This document shows positions 35,101 through 43,045 of a DNA stretch of 64,000 nt, piece after piece (position 1 is the first letter of the stretch; every line of letters begins with the position of its first letter). This DNA is from Zygaena filipendulae (taxonomy: Eukaryota > Arthropoda > Insecta > Lepidoptera > Zygaenidae). The stretch covers positions 2,200,001 through 2,264,000 of the forward strand of contig OU015650.1 in assembly GCA_907165275.2 (NCBI GenBank), in the 5' to 3' direction. The notes beneath the pieces are model-generated. The model ran no database searches. It was not told the DNA's origin and saw only the letters and a program-made list of their open reading frames with translations. The position numbers and the translations under genes were made by a program.

Positions 35101-36073
35101 GGGCGTGGTCAGGTCGGTGGGTGGGGCCTCCATAGTGAGTGGAGGGTGGTGGGCGGGGCCAGTGGGCGGGGCCCGATGGCCAGTGGGTGTGGCCTGGCGG
35201 GCTGCAGGCGTAGCCCCCGCAGCACGTTGTGCCCTCGTCCTGACGCCTTCCTCGGCGATGTCTTCCCTCGGAGTTAGTGGCATCTCCAAATTTCACTTCC
35301 GACACCAAATTGTTACGTGCTAGGGTTCTTTATTCGGAGTTTAACACTAACTTTACAAAAACACTAGGTCTAGGGTTCCTAGGTCTAGGTATCGCAACAC
35401 TGAAACACTAAACGACAGATCTCGAAGTCCAATAGTCTCGCCAAGGTCGCAGGTAGTCGCAGGTATCGCTCAAGATTCACTCGTAGTTATCGCCTTGAAA
35501 GCTCAAACTGAACTGCCCGTCCGGTTCGGTTGCGCTGTTTATATACCCAACCGAACGGGGCTCTAGAATGTTCGAGTTCAATGTGTTTTACTAGCCACTC
35601 GGCCGAACGTTTCTAGAATAGAACTTCTATCGACTTCGCTACTCCAATGTGTTTGCTTTACATTGCGTGTTTTGTATGCATCGCGCGTTTTGCATACATT
35701 GCGCGCTATCAATTTAGCTCGACCGCGACAATATGTATAAAAATCAATTGTCATACGTTAGTCTCGATAGTGGCTCGGGCAATTTGACTAGTGGGATTTT
35801 CTGCAGGGATTCCGAAACTCAAACGAGTGCAGAGTTAAACGCGGGCGGAGCTAGTATCGTAATACAAATCAGTCTACCTGTCTGTCTATAATATCGGATA
35901 TTTTTTTCATCACTAGGGATTTGTCGTTCGGCCGCGGCCAGACGGCGCCCGTCAGAGGGGCGGAGATGCCCAAGATCACCGCCACCGAGCCCTGGGACGG
36001 CAAGGACGGCGAGCTGCCCCCGGAAGAGGACATCGACCTATCAGATGTAGACCTCGAGAAGGACGAGTTATAA
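20196..36073 (+). CDS. PDIA6: Protein disulfide isomerase A6 (P5)
   Basis: Eight exons join in phase to 425 aa: 20196-20217, 20301-20494, 21495-21722, 25164-25316, 25934-26143, 28440-28594, 29485-29643, 35917-36073. A hydrophobic signal peptide (about 1-19) leads two thioredoxin domains with WCGHC active sites at residues 53-57 (exon 2) and 178-182 (exon 4). A redox-inactive b domain follows, then an acidic tail ending KDEL, the ER-retrieval signal. The length is close to human PDIA6 (440 aa). The enzyme makes, breaks and reshuffles disulfides in the ER lumen. Exon 1 (8 codons) rests on a weak donor (AG|GTTTGT). Retention of the 83-nt first intron would instead start at ATG 20246 and give another plausible signal peptide. 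Introns 2 to 7 are loaded with repeats, and intron 7 contains a whole antisense Ty3/gypsy element. Confidence 0.95.
20610..20776 (+). repeat. SINE/MITE-like repeat, GGTTGAACGCGCTAATCTC type, copy 2
   Basis: Matches 10775-10938: TTTTGGTTGAACGCGCTAATC, ACAACCAATAGAAGTGGAGC and AACGCAGGTGAAACC. It lies in PDIA6 intron 2 in sense orientation. Confidence 0.7.
21081..21404. mobile_element. Foldback MITE family A copy in PDIA6 intron 2
   Basis: Ends are AATAGGCTAGTTTCC and GGAAACTAGCCTATT, a perfect 15-bp inverted repeat. Nearly identical to 5192-5520, including CATGACGTCACGCCTCGCTA and GCACGTTATAGCGAGCTGTG. No clear target duplication. Confidence 0.88.
22571..22880 (-). repeat. SINE/MITE-like repeat remnants in PDIA6 intron 3
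   Basis: A CTAGCTGTTCCCCACGG...TTCACC tail and CGCTGAAATTCCGGGGCAAA block are followed by a GTGAAAACCGCATGAAAATCC and ACAGACAGACAGAC segment, probably two merged copies. Confidence 0.55.
23245..23572. mobile_element. Foldback MITE family A copy in PDIA6 intron 3 (a)
   Basis: Reverse orientation relative to the copy at 21081. Ends are AATAGGCTAGTTTCC and GGAAACTAGCCT. Contains GCGAGGCGTGACGTCGTG and CTCGTGATGTCACAGCTCGC. Confidence 0.88.
23583..23893. mobile_element. Foldback MITE family A copy in PDIA6 intron 3 (b)
   Basis: Starts 11 bp after the previous copy, with AAAGGGATGTTGACGACTTT. The interior has GGCTCGTGACGTCATTAACC and ACAGTGACGTCAAGCG. The right end is degraded. Confidence 0.75.
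24336..24650. mobile_element. Foldback MITE family A copy in PDIA6 intron 3 (c)
   Basis: CTAATTAGTCCGTCAGTTAT at left and CTACACGACGCGATGGACTA at right form the arms. CTCGTGACGTCAATATTC and TGTGACGTCACGCGAAATTT lie inside. The outer ends are degraded. Confidence 0.75.
24894..25128 (+). repeat. Full-length SINE/MITE-like repeat with GGAT microsatellite
   Basis: TACTAATATTATAAACGCGA is followed by a (GGAT)n run at 24940-24967, then ACATAGAGTACTTTTTATCC and GGGTGAAACCGCGGGGCACA, ending ACTAGTA. It ends 36 bp before PDIA6 exon 4. Confidence 0.85.
25713..25893 (-). repeat. SINE/MITE-like repeat in PDIA6 intron 4
   Basis: CTAGCTGTCCTCCGCGGTTT, ATGATCGGTTGAGCCGTTAA and CAGACAGACAGAG in reverse orientation. 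Confidence 0.8.
26530..26880. mobile_element. Possible hAT-type MITE rich in ATCCGCGGAT
   Basis: The left end is CTAGTGATGTTCCG and the reversed right end CTGTGATGTGCTGG. TATCCGCGGATAT palindromes lie near both ends. Neither a clean inverted repeat nor a target duplication could be fixed. Confidence 0.4.
27998..28279 (+). repeat. SINE/MITE-like repeat in PDIA6 intron 5
   Basis: ATAAATAAAATTGAAGTGTC head, CGGTCTGTCTGTTTGTTCC, ACCGATTTTAACGGGACTTT, and a CGCGGGGCACAGCTAGTTTA tail. The head and body recur at 59018-59316. Confidence 0.8.
29196..29430 (+). repeat. SINE/MITE-like fragments in PDIA6 intron 6
   Basis: TGGCTGGACCAGTTTTGCTAG, GGGAATTCAGAAACTCACGC, then a second ATTTTGGCGGGATTTACACT block without its tail. 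Confidence 0.6.
29757..30176 (-). repeat. 3' LTR (420 bp)
   Basis: On the minus strand it begins TGTCGCGGTCG and ends GCACGTAACA (TG...CA). It contains TATATAA (29985-29991), flanked by an imperfect CCGGTTCGGTTG / CAACCGAACGG inverted repeat, and an AATAAA (29775-29780) near its end. Confidence 0.95.
30177..30190 (-). other. Polypurine tract
   Basis: AAGAAGGGGGCAG directly precedes the 3' LTR on the minus strand and overlaps the pol stop codon; this is the expected plus-strand primer. Confidence 0.85.
30188..33742 (-). CDS. pol: Pol polyprotein of the Ty3/gypsy element
   Basis: From the first ATG it is 1184 aa, but the frame stays open upstream through the end of gag, so it is probably made as Gag-Pol by -1 frameshifting. 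Domains in order: aspartic protease (DTGAS, residues 34-38), reverse transcriptase (about 290-520, YLDD at 451-454), RNase H (DTDAS near 598-602 and following), integrase with an H-H-C-C zinc region (about 840-890) and the D,D,E core (VDVAGPF, then HSDQG, then MVERFNQ). All key catalytic residues are present and there is no internal stop. The product would copy genomic RNA into cDNA and insert it. The order RT-RNase H-integrase is that of Ty3/gypsy. Confidence 0.95.
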   Translation of the reverse strand: MKEAPAMVISQACNGNSLSICGTVNGKDCKMTIDTGASRTIVQPDMVEGALGRKKVDCRLLSASGQPIPVLGEISVTMYVGEVPYTHNVIVAEIIDECILGLDFMKKHNCRIDVTNSVFKCGDEEILILGGPTGKVTCLNKVVIPGRAQTQVEVKLPSAKNNKPRCVLIEDTPSKTSTQRLLTARTLVRGTNTAVIRVVNLENHEVTLNKGEVVGQCEEAVWVKQCQSMPIAESDASNTKNGSTITELLDGCKNNLTYSQSFKAKKMLLRYADIFSSQEEDLGRTSLVQHRIDTGNERPIRQRARRIPIAKEKEVHDMVENMRRNKIIEPSASPWCSPVVLVKKKDGSMRFCVDYRRLNDVTKKDSYPLPRIDDTLDTLSGMQWFSTLDLKSGYWQVEIHPKDKEKTAFTTGKGLWQFNVMPFGLCNAPATFERLMECVLAGLVGDACLVYLDDVIIMGRDFEDHLRNLEQVFGKIRGANLKLNPKKCHLFSNKVNYLGHVITSEGIQTDPQKIEAVQKWPTPRDKTEVRAFLGLCSYYRRFVRGFSEIAKPLHRLTEEKQPFCWDESCEESFRKLRQCLCETPILGYPQTCGQFIVDTDASNTAIGGVLSQKQGDKEVVIAYFSKSLSKPERNYCVTRRELLAVVKTLQHFNKYLIGRQFTLRTDHAALKWLLQFKNPEGQVARWIEQLQEFDFVTEHRSGKAHGNADALSRRPCPEDCKHCVKQESKELAVKLTRTSPSGLWQDEAMREAQEDDEDVRLIVAWKKRSADKPKWVEVAPTSPVTKAYWAQWDSFILQNGILYRKWEKPNGREFHLQLVVPRTRVKDVLREIHDGVSGGHLGVKRTLTKVRERFYWLHCREDVQEWCRKCTTCAAVKGPSTRTRGNLQLYNVGAPWERIAVDVAGPFPVTESGNKYFLVVMDYFTKWPEVFAIPNQEAATVASKLVEEVICRFGVPLEIHSDQGRNFESQLFQEMCKILGMHKTRTTPYHPQSDGMVERFNQTLERNLAKLVDKHQRDWDKFIPLFLLAYRTSEHESTKATPAYVNFGRELRLPVDLLTGGPPDDPQSMQDYVSDLREKMQDVYALVREHGLQSSENMKTRYDRRANTSGFEEGSLVWLHNPIRRKGKSPKLQTRWEGPYKVVTRMNDVTYRIQRQPRGAFKIVHIDRLARYQGSNSDARDEHL
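33775..35283 (-). CDS. gag: Gag protein of the Ty3/gypsy element
   Basis: 502 aa from ATG 35283. The N-terminal third is rich in Pro/Thr/Ala with repeated APPT and GPAH-like segments, encoded by a degenerate GTGGGCGGGGCC repeat on the plus strand (34930-35200). A long coiled-coil-like stretch with EEQQQN repeats follows, then a capsid-like region ([19 protein letters not shown]) and one CCHC zinc knuckle ([14 protein letters not shown]). Gag packages the element RNA. The repeat-rich N-terminus is unusual for this family and may be low-complexity expansion. Confidence 0.9.
   Translation of the reverse strand: MPLTPREDIAEEGVRTRAQRAAGATPAARQATPTGHRAPPTGPAHHPPLTMEAPPTDLTTPTGPAHLAPTTTEAPPTGQVDTPPGATHVATPTLSPALWAPPTVEAPPTDSAHLATPTGHGRTTTTARAAAVPTLDIRSLVAMVESINKGMHQMREDQRERAKLLHVIREEQQQNREEQQQNLHTVLAAVGKVSNVVKQLREDVDSVGGRVTVLETDLTGLKNVVEERVTGLETGVSGLQKELLRLKTAGITSSGAVAVVQGPRVKVPPYDGTTSWPAYRQQFQTVATANGWTDEQSLTALTVALRGSALSVLEALPSSGSGFKELMEALESRYGERHLEHVFRAQLRDRVQRPGEGLQQWALEIEKLVRKAHPTVDTKMVDANILQAFVDGIRDMEIRAAVGLRHHASLKDALAHALEVEAVRRDVRAHKLREVTEEVKVIKAPLKKTGSLCYKCGERGHLQFSCPKKDEVTEKIIKLQKQLDELTKRQETPSSIGSQGNE
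33781..33787 (-). promoter_or_regulatory. -1 ribosomal frameshift heptamer GGGAAAC
   Basis: In the gag frame the bases fall as G GGA AAC, a canonical X XXY YYZ slippery site, two codons before the gag TAA (33775-33777). Slipping by -1 enters the pol frame, which is open across the junction. A downstream stimulatory structure was not worked out. Confidence 0.8.
35290..35307 (-). other. Primer-binding site
   Basis: TGGTGTCGGAAGTG begins three bases after the 5' LTR on the minus strand. It resembles the 3' end of an insect tRNA-Leu (from memory); one mismatch to that consensus is likely. Confidence 0.65.
35311..35730 (-). repeat. 5' LTR (420 bp)
   Basis: Appears identical to the 3' LTR over its whole length by eye. 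Confidence 0.95.
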
Positions 36074-37309
36074 AAAAAAACCAGTGGCGTGACGTGAATG
36101 CTTGTGTGAATGTGGTAGCACTCTTGCTCATCAAGGAATTCAGAAACAAAAAAATGTCTATGAATATTTTTTACAATCTATGAAAGACTTAGGAGTTTTT
36201 TGGCGGGGATCAAAGATGGCGGTTCGGTCATTTATTTTCATGTCGATAAAAATTGTTAAAATTGGGGTTTGTTGTGTTATAAGGTGCTGTATTGGACAAT
36301 AATTATTTTCACAGTGACGATTTTCATATGCTCATATGACATTTCGAGCTGATTTCTTTGGTTTCCTCCGAGAACTCTGAGAAAGTTTTTGCAAGCTATA
36401 GTACCGTGGCTTGCAATTTCAAACTGACAACGATGCTCACTGATTTATACATTTATCTGATTGTTTTTACTTGAAACTGGCTAAATGCATTATATGCGAT
36501 TGTCCATAAAAAGAAAGAAAGAGGTCATCATTGAAATTGAAAATAACTTTATTTGGCTAACTAGTCGGTATGTTTTGTAATTCCTTGTCGGTAAGAGTTT
36601 TTTGCTGTGTTAAGGCCAACATTTCCTCTAGTTGTAACATATCTGAGATATCACAGTGTTAGATATATAGGTAATTAATTTTATTGTGTATGTCGCTCAG
36701 TCAATATCCGATGTACTTATATATTTATTTACTAACGCATTTATCTGAATCGATAGACTGATATTCTATTTTCAACGGTAAATATTATATATTTTATTTT
36801 TATGCCATAAATCTTTTTTATATAATAATGTATAATTACTGTCGTATTTTATACACTTTAATAACAGCTATATTCACTCATCTAAATTTATTAGTAGTCT
36901 TCTATATAATACAGGCTGCGTCTTCCGTAATTAATGTAGAGCAGCCACAAAATTTGTATAACTTTATAAATTATCATAATAAATGTTCAGATTTTTTTTG
37001 CTAAAATAAATAGTTTTATTTATCTAAAAACTTACGTACACGTTTAAATTGTAAATCAATGACAGACAGTAAACAGTATTGTTTGAATTCATTCCTTCTT
37101 TTCTATATGAAATTGTACTCCGGCCTCATTTATTTTGCATCATTTTTTTCTTACGAAGAAACTAAGAAATATCGATGCGAAGTGTCGGATACGGAGCTGA
37201 AGTCGGAACCGGACTTGTAATATGAATCAGGAATTCCGACTTATCGGAGTCGGAGTCGACTCCGATATCCGACATCCGTACTTTATTGGATTAAGTACCT
37301 ACGGGGTTA

Positions 37310-37885
37310 GCCAAGTTGACATTCTACAATCGTTAACGCATAGAAAACTAAAATAGAAATCTTTGGTCAGCCAAAGTTAAATATCTATACGACACATATA
37401 AACCTGTAGGGGGAGCACGAATTTTTTCGCTCTCGTCTAGTCGATATCGTCGTAATGTCAAAGCGTTTTTTTGTATGGAAAATGAACAACACTGGATAGG
37501 TGGCGCTGTTTATTTTCCATACAAAAAAAATGCTCGATATCGACTAGACGAGAGCGAAAAAATTCGTGCTCCCCCCCCCTACTGGTCTTGCCATTCGTCC
37601 TCAGTTGCCGCATAGTGTCGCCGCATTCACACTATTAAAGAGATATTATCAATACATGATATCGCACATCTAAAACTGCTTATTTTTTTTTTTTCACCAA
37701 ACAATTGCACACAAAATATTACTTAATCTAGCTTACAAAATAATTATAATTCTATGTGCAACCAGCACCGGTAACCACAGATTACTTAAATAGTAGTTTT
37801 AATGCTATGCGCTGTGCCTATTAAGATGTGATATGAAATAAAATATCAGCTTATTGAGTAATAGGGCGTGTCATTTTTGTTTATA
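37310..37885 (-). mobile_element. Repeat family B, copy 2, interrupted by a hairpin MITE
   Basis: Reversed relative to 7303 and 40012. GCCATTCGTCCTCAGTTGCC, GCATAGTGTCGCCGCATTCA and AATACATGATATCGCACATC match those copies. The hairpin at 37407-37581 splits it. Confidence 0.7.
37407..37581. mobile_element. 175-bp hairpin MITE with 3-bp target duplication
   Basis: The arms TAGGGGGAGCACGAATTTTT (left), continuing through CGCTCTCGTCTAGTCGATATC, are mirrored at right. CTG occurs immediately outside each end (37404-37406 and 37582-37584). Related copies of the host repeat read ...CCTGGTCT... or ...TCTGGTCT... with no insertion, so the empty site is visible. Confidence 0.8.
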
Positions 37886-38034
37886 TGTATAAGCTCTACC
37901 CGCGATAAAACACGGTTCTTTGCCTCAGAGAATGATCAGAGTACCTGTATTGAAAATTGCCCATTTGTCTTCGGAGGTAACCGGAAATGACCCAGCACGA
38001 GTTCCACCCGACACTTAATTTTCGTAACAACGAC

Positions 38035-38160
38035 GAGATTGACCAAGTGTGAGAGCTACGCGCTAGGCAATCAAGTGGTTCTGGGTTTGATTCTGGTAAT
38101 CGCGGTTTGTGTGATGAACACGGGGTTCGGCATTTCAGTATGAAATGTACCTTATAATTT
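38035..38160 (+). repeat. Possible tRNA-derived SINE
   Basis: GTTCTGGGTTTGATTCTGG resembles a Pol III box B, preceded by GCTACGCGCTAGGCAATC, a weak box A-like segment. No second copy is visible in the window, so the call is tentative. Confidence 0.3.
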
Positions 38161-38674
38161 GCTAGATACCACCATAAGCTTAATTTTATAGTATCAAGTA
38201 TATGTAGGCACAGATAATATTATAATAATGTAGGTATATCAGGATTCAGTAGGTAAAACTAGGATTCTCTCATGCGTATGGTGGGTGTAGACTTAGGGAA
38301 AGGCAACGAAACCGTCAATAATAACGGCTGTTACTGTCCCCTGTGAGAATCGAAGCCGCGACCTTCTGCGTAAGTACACGTTCCACGCTTTGCTGGCGCC
38401 ACGGTCAGCGGTTGGGACATTGTTATTCTCTGTATAGCATACTTAATGGTTGGAAATAGGTACCCATTTAAATATAAGTAATACTTAATAGTCATTGTTC
38501 TAGTCGAGTAGGTACCTAATTAACATCAAATCACCGCATTCGACTGTTCACGCTAACAATGATCAATTAACTCCATTATACTACAACTTAACATTCTGAA
38601 TTTAACGGACATTAGTTTCATTAAATTTTTAAACTTCCATAAATGATAGAAAAGGACACCTACTAAAAATATGT

Positions 38675-38830
38675 TTTAACGGGCGGGGCTGAATTCCTGG
38701 ATTAAAGTATCCTATATCCTTTTGTGTACCTACCCTTGACTTGTATGCTAAATTTCATGATGATCGGTTGAGTAGCTAAAACGTCAAAAAACAGACATGT
38801 GAAAGTACTTATGCCATTTAATTAGTACTT
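38675..38830 (-). repeat. SINE/MITE-like fragment
   Basis: ATTCCTGGATTAAAGTATCC, CATGATGATCGGTTGAGTAG and AACAGACATGTGAAAG in the reverse order of the common repeat. Confidence 0.5.
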
Positions 38831-40011
38831 GTTTACTGACGTAACTAAGCATGATGGTTGGTCATGTAAGAAAATAAGAAGTAGTTATTTCATGTTATTA
38901 ACATTTTATTTGAACCCTTAGAACTAAAATAACTACAATAATAATACAGCACAACAAAAGTTGTGAAAAATGCAGTCTCAAGCGTAAATTAGCAGTTTTC
39001 AAGTCTTAAAGGTGAAGACGGTAGTTTGTGCAATTATGTCAGCATGAGAAATGACATTCTATATTAAAAGGAGGTAGACATCGCACTAGCTCGCGGAAAC
39101 TGAAGCCTTCAATTTCCCCTAATTAGCGCAATTCAATTTAGTCGCCTATTAGCAGCGAGTAAAAAGCACGTAGGTATTTATAAAATGTTGTTTTGTGCTT
39201 TTGTATTATAATAATAACATATGTATTAAAAGGTATTATTTGAGATCTTACTCGGCTTGCCCTCAGACTAGATAGTTTATATTTTGTCTGAGGGCTTGCC
39301 GGAAGTTGTCATTTGCCAATCACTTGTGAGCGCGCAAATAAGTGCCTATTTTTACGGTTCATCTTGACCCTTGAACGGCTCAAAAAAAACTCGTCTAAAT
39401 TAGTTGTCGCAAGTCTCACATCGCACTTAGTCAACGTACATAGTGCCCGCAGCAGCAGCACTCTCATCAGGAGGGGGGAAATAAACACGGTCATGAGAGA
39501 TCATAATTAATGACGTAATGTACCTACTTCATTCACTCTCCTTTTTACCATAATGTGGCCATATTCTTTCATCGTTACCCACCATGGTCCTCCTGTGAAA
39601 TCTTAAATTAGAAACTACAAAACAGAAAATAACTCTCCAATATTGTCGATTTTTCTAGAGTAGGCTAGAAAGTAGAGTGGGCAATCTCCCCCCTCCGCTA
39701 GCTACGTCTATGCAGTTGTATCATAAATTAAAAATTATGTAGTTTCACAAATAGATCACTTTCACTTTCTGTTGTTACTGAGATCATCTCTGGAATCATC
39801 AAATCTTCAGTGACATTTTAACACATATTGATTCAATATATTGAACTTAACTTGAGCATAATCACTAGTCAGTATTCTTTGCTTAAACTTAGCTTTAGAT
39901 TGAAGCTTAAGGTTCCAGTTCTTGTAATAAATTAGGTATATTTAGTTGCTCCTACTACTAGGTAGAGATTTACGTTAGTCATTATGAATATGGTATGGTA
40001 TAGCTTGTCTA

Positions 40012-40221
40012 AACTAAAATGACGCGCCCCACTACTTAATTAGAAGTTTTAGATGTGCGAGATCATGTATTGATAATATCTCTTTAATAGTGTGAGTGCG
40101 GCGACAGTATTGCGCACTTATGATGAATAGACAGACCAGATTTATATGCGTCGTATCGATATTTTGACGGTTGTGCGTGTGCGTATACCCGATGGAGGAG
40201 CGCGTTATTTTAGTTTAAACA
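40012..40221 (+). mobile_element. Repeat family B, copy 3
   Basis: Ends are TGTCTAAACTAAAATGACGC and GCGTTATTTTAGTTTAAACA, an inverted repeat of about 20 bp, 210 bp in all. Confidence 0.75.
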
Positions 40222-41202
40222 TGTTCTACATCCTTAGAGTAATCAACCAAAAGGAGATGACAGTGACTGAAGCCAAAAGTAGGAGAGCATGACTCATAGC
40301 CGGCCATGTATATAGTTGTATTTTCTTTGTTGTGACCAATGATGCGGTCCAGTATTAAATGCATATTACCTCACAGCCCACTAAAAGCGACACATTTTTT
40401 TGTTCAGTACCTTGTCTATCACCTCCTTTGATTAAATACTCTAAGGATGCATCACTCGCTTTACCATTTTTTGGTCTATATAGTTTTAAACAATAACCAA
40501 ACATTCTAACAGACATTATCTACTACCTTAAAATCATAACATCAAAACCTATAGCATGATTGTGGCTTGACCTTGAGAAAGTTACTTATCAGGGTAGTTA
40601 TCTGTTTTGTAAAAGATGACTTTATATAATTTTATTCTGATATCTAACAGAACTAGAGCAGTAAATACTGAAAGATAAAATTTCTTATCAAAGCAGTATG
40701 AATTGTGGCAAAATTAGGACGAGCAGCCTTATTACAAATGTTTACAGATTCATAACAGCACAGAATGAGTAATAAAGACTTCATTTTTCTCATTTTAATA
40801 TGAAATACATATTCATGCTTAGACAATAGATTTAATATAATATGGAGGTCAAAGTAAAAAACTATCTCATGTCAAATGAGCTTAATAGCCATCAGAACAC
40901 AATACTATATGATATTATCAGTACTTATAATATAAGTAGAGAATAAGAGATTTTATCTTTCTATTGTGACTACCCTTTAATAGATAAAGTTTGAATATAG
41001 TTAAATCTAAATAATATCTTAATCACATAATATAACTTTAAATAGATTTAATTGGTCCAAGACAGTCTTTTCTTTACATTATGTCGCCTTACAAATATCT
41101 AATTTTATTTTGCAGTAATACCATTGGAATGTTGAATACACTAAGCTTCAATCACAACCATACACTTAATTTTAAATTGATTGACATTGGAAACAGGTTT
41201 CT

Positions 41203-41671
41203 TTACACAGAATCTAACTTCATAATATCATACTGTCTCTCTTTTGTGCATATAATTGGATAGCATATAGAGAAATAATAGAAACTTACACCAGCAAGAA
41301 TTAATCCCACAATAAGACCCACAATACCCCATGCTGATATACCTAGACCCCTTCGGGTTGTGTTTTGTGAAGGAAGACCTGACGATGTGCCAGAATAGGG
41401 CTGCGCTTTGCCAGGATCGCTGTAAACACCAGATCCTTTGTTTCGCAGTGCCTCACTGGGTACCAACAGCTGGTTTACAACTGCAAAATAAATTAGTTTG
41501 GTGAGATTAAAATGCATAAACAAAAAAAATTATCATAATCTTGACTTTTGCAGTATTAAGGTTAAAACCGGATACATATTATACCAATAAGTAAAAGTTT
41601 ACGAGGCCACTGGTTCAGTGTTTTTACTCACTTAGGAGAGCAAAGCTGGTGCGAATCACTGCACTCAACAT
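41203..41671 (-). CDS. Small type I membrane protein, unrecognised
   Basis: Two exons (41632-41671 and 41203-41480) join in phase at GTGAGT...TTTGCAG to give 105 aa. Residues 1 to about 24 form a signal peptide (IRTSFALLIVNQLLV then PSEA). A short Ser/Gly/Pro-rich ectodomain follows with a potential N-glycosylation site (NTT at 53-55). One membrane span (about 61-90) is rich in Gly, Ile and Leu, and a short cytoplasmic tail follows (TKERQYDIMKLDSV). The layout is that of a small single-pass surface or ER protein. I do not recognise the family. A GTAAGT inside the membrane span (GGT|GTAAGT) could be a donor for a shorter exon, but the read-through sequence looks coding. The exact C-terminus is therefore less certain than the rest. 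Confidence 0.65.
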
Positions 41672-42079
41672 CCTCGTAATAATCAATTTCCTGTTGTGGG
41701 AGAAGTTAATAGATATGTGTTGTTTAACCAATTTATTTAACTCGTCGTCGTTCTCGTTGACTGAAACACGTTTCATTCAGATTTTAGTCAGTAAGTAACA
41801 ACTGATTAAAGTTGAATTATTTTCGTTTTCCTGCACTTTCTTATACTCTGTTTTACTCGGTAGTCGGTTCCCATGCCCGGCATGCCATACTCAACAACAA
41901 TACAATCAGAGAGAAGGTAATCACTACGTTTTAAATACAATATAGTGTCGGAGATGGTTGTTTGGTTGCTGCACTCCACAAATTAATTAACTAGACTTAT
42001 GTCTAACTGCACTCTGAGCACAAATTAACTAGACATATGTCTCCTGAGCCACGGAACGTGTGAAACTACGCTCTGACAG

Positions 42080-42500
42080 CTGTCAGAGTAAGATTTCGCT
42101 CGAGCGCGTTCGAGTGCACTCGTGCGAATCCACGGCGTGTGTGTTCCGTGGATTTGGGAGCAGTTGTTCGGTTAAAATTTCACTCATTTGAGTTGCAACC
42201 AAGCCACAGAACGATCGAGTTGTTTTTATAACCTCAAAATATTTGAAATTTCAGGCGCCATTTATTTTCTCTCAACTCACATTGCAAATAAGACTGTTTT
42301 ACATCCAATTATAAACTTTTTGTGACTACGACACCTCCCCTTTGTTCGTAAGAACTCCGATTAATTTCTTTTTCAACGAATCCGGTTTTTGGCGCAAACT
42401 TTGACACTTCTTAAACAATACATAGCTGTCAGAGTGAAAATTAATCTGCTTCGGAGATGGTTGTTTGGTTGCTGCACTCTGAGTCACGGATCGGGTGAAA
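42080..42500 (+). repeat. Interspersed repeat C, copy 2
   Basis: Reverse complement of 17590-18035 over about 400 bp. GCTCGAGCGCGTTCGAGTGC at its left end recurs in part at 44835-44860. Confidence 0.7.
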
Positions 42501-42523
42501 CTACGCTCTGATACGTCATTTAC

Positions 42524-42885
42524 ACTCGCGTACGAGCAACGAGGCGAACCACGCGGCGAGCCCCGAGCGACTGTTTACATTCGCGCTTCGTCGCTCGCCG
42601 CGTGGTTCGCCTCGTCGCTCGTGCCGCTCGCGTCCCCCGGAGCGGCTTTTTGGTCACGAGTCAAAGGGACGAAAAAGGAGCAAGAGGCGCGGGGCGAGGG
42701 ACGAGGCGCGAGTGTGAACAGGCGCTAGGGGCTCGCCGCGTGGTTCGCCTCGTCACTCGCACCGCTCGCTTCCGGAGCGGTTTTTTGGTCACGAGTCAAA
42801 GGACCTCGCGTCAAAGCGAGCGTGGTGTTTACACTCGCGTTCTCGCTTCAGTCGGGTTTCAACTTTGGGCCGCGATGGTTGTGTG
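42524..42885. repeat. CpG-rich inverted and direct repeat block
   Basis: ACGAGGCGAACCACGCGGCG at 42538 on is exactly inverted at 42594-42616. A segment of about 75 bp (CTCGCCGCGTGGTTCGCCTC through CACGAGTCAAAGG) is repeated at 42594 and 42730. TTTACACTCGCG occurs at both outer edges. The base composition differs sharply from the surroundings. Confidence 0.75.
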
Positions 42886-43045
42886 CTTTTAAACTGCATA
42901 ATTGGATTGGTTGTAACTTGCAACAAGAAACGTTTTGGTTTCTAGAATTATTTTAAAAGAAACCGATAATTTGGGATCCCAAACATAGATTCCACAAAAA
43001 TAACCAAAAAGTAAACGTTATATGGACTAGATTTTATTAAGAAAC

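Larger units (their letters stand above)
29753..35734 (-). mobile_element. Intact Ty3/gypsy LTR retrotransposon in PDIA6 intron 7
   Basis: The element proper is 29757-35730 (5974 bp), flanked by ATAT at 29753-29756 and 35731-35734. It has two 420-bp LTRs, a tRNA-type primer-binding site, gag, pol (protease, RT, RNase H, integrase) and a purine tract. There is no env-like frame after pol, so it looks like a plain retrotransposon. The LTRs look identical base for base and both frames are open, pointing to a recent insertion. It lies antisense to PDIA6, which avoids its polyadenylation signal acting on the host transcript. The lineage within Ty3/gypsy was not resolved. Confidence 0.96.
36074..41202. 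other. PDIA6 3' UTR and repeat-rich intergenic region
   Basis: The first several hundred bases are PDIA6 3' UTR; AATAAA-type signals lie near 36979 and 37006. Beyond that are repeat B (37310-37885) with a nested hairpin, a possible tRNA-derived SINE (38035-38160), a SINE-like fragment near 38675-38830, a second repeat B at 40012-40221 and AT-rich sequence with no gene that I can support. Confidence 0.55.

Noticed and set aside
40372..40475. Minus-strand open segment (SLEYLIKGGDRQG) ending GAG|GTAATA
   Set aside because: It looks faintly coding, but the only acceptor-like AG upstream is in the wrong phase, no partner exon was found and it does not fit the 41203-41671 gene.
41285..41295. GTAAGT inside the small membrane protein as a real splice donor
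   Set aside because: No acceptor in phase with sensible sequence was found downstream, and the read-through completes a membrane span and tail.
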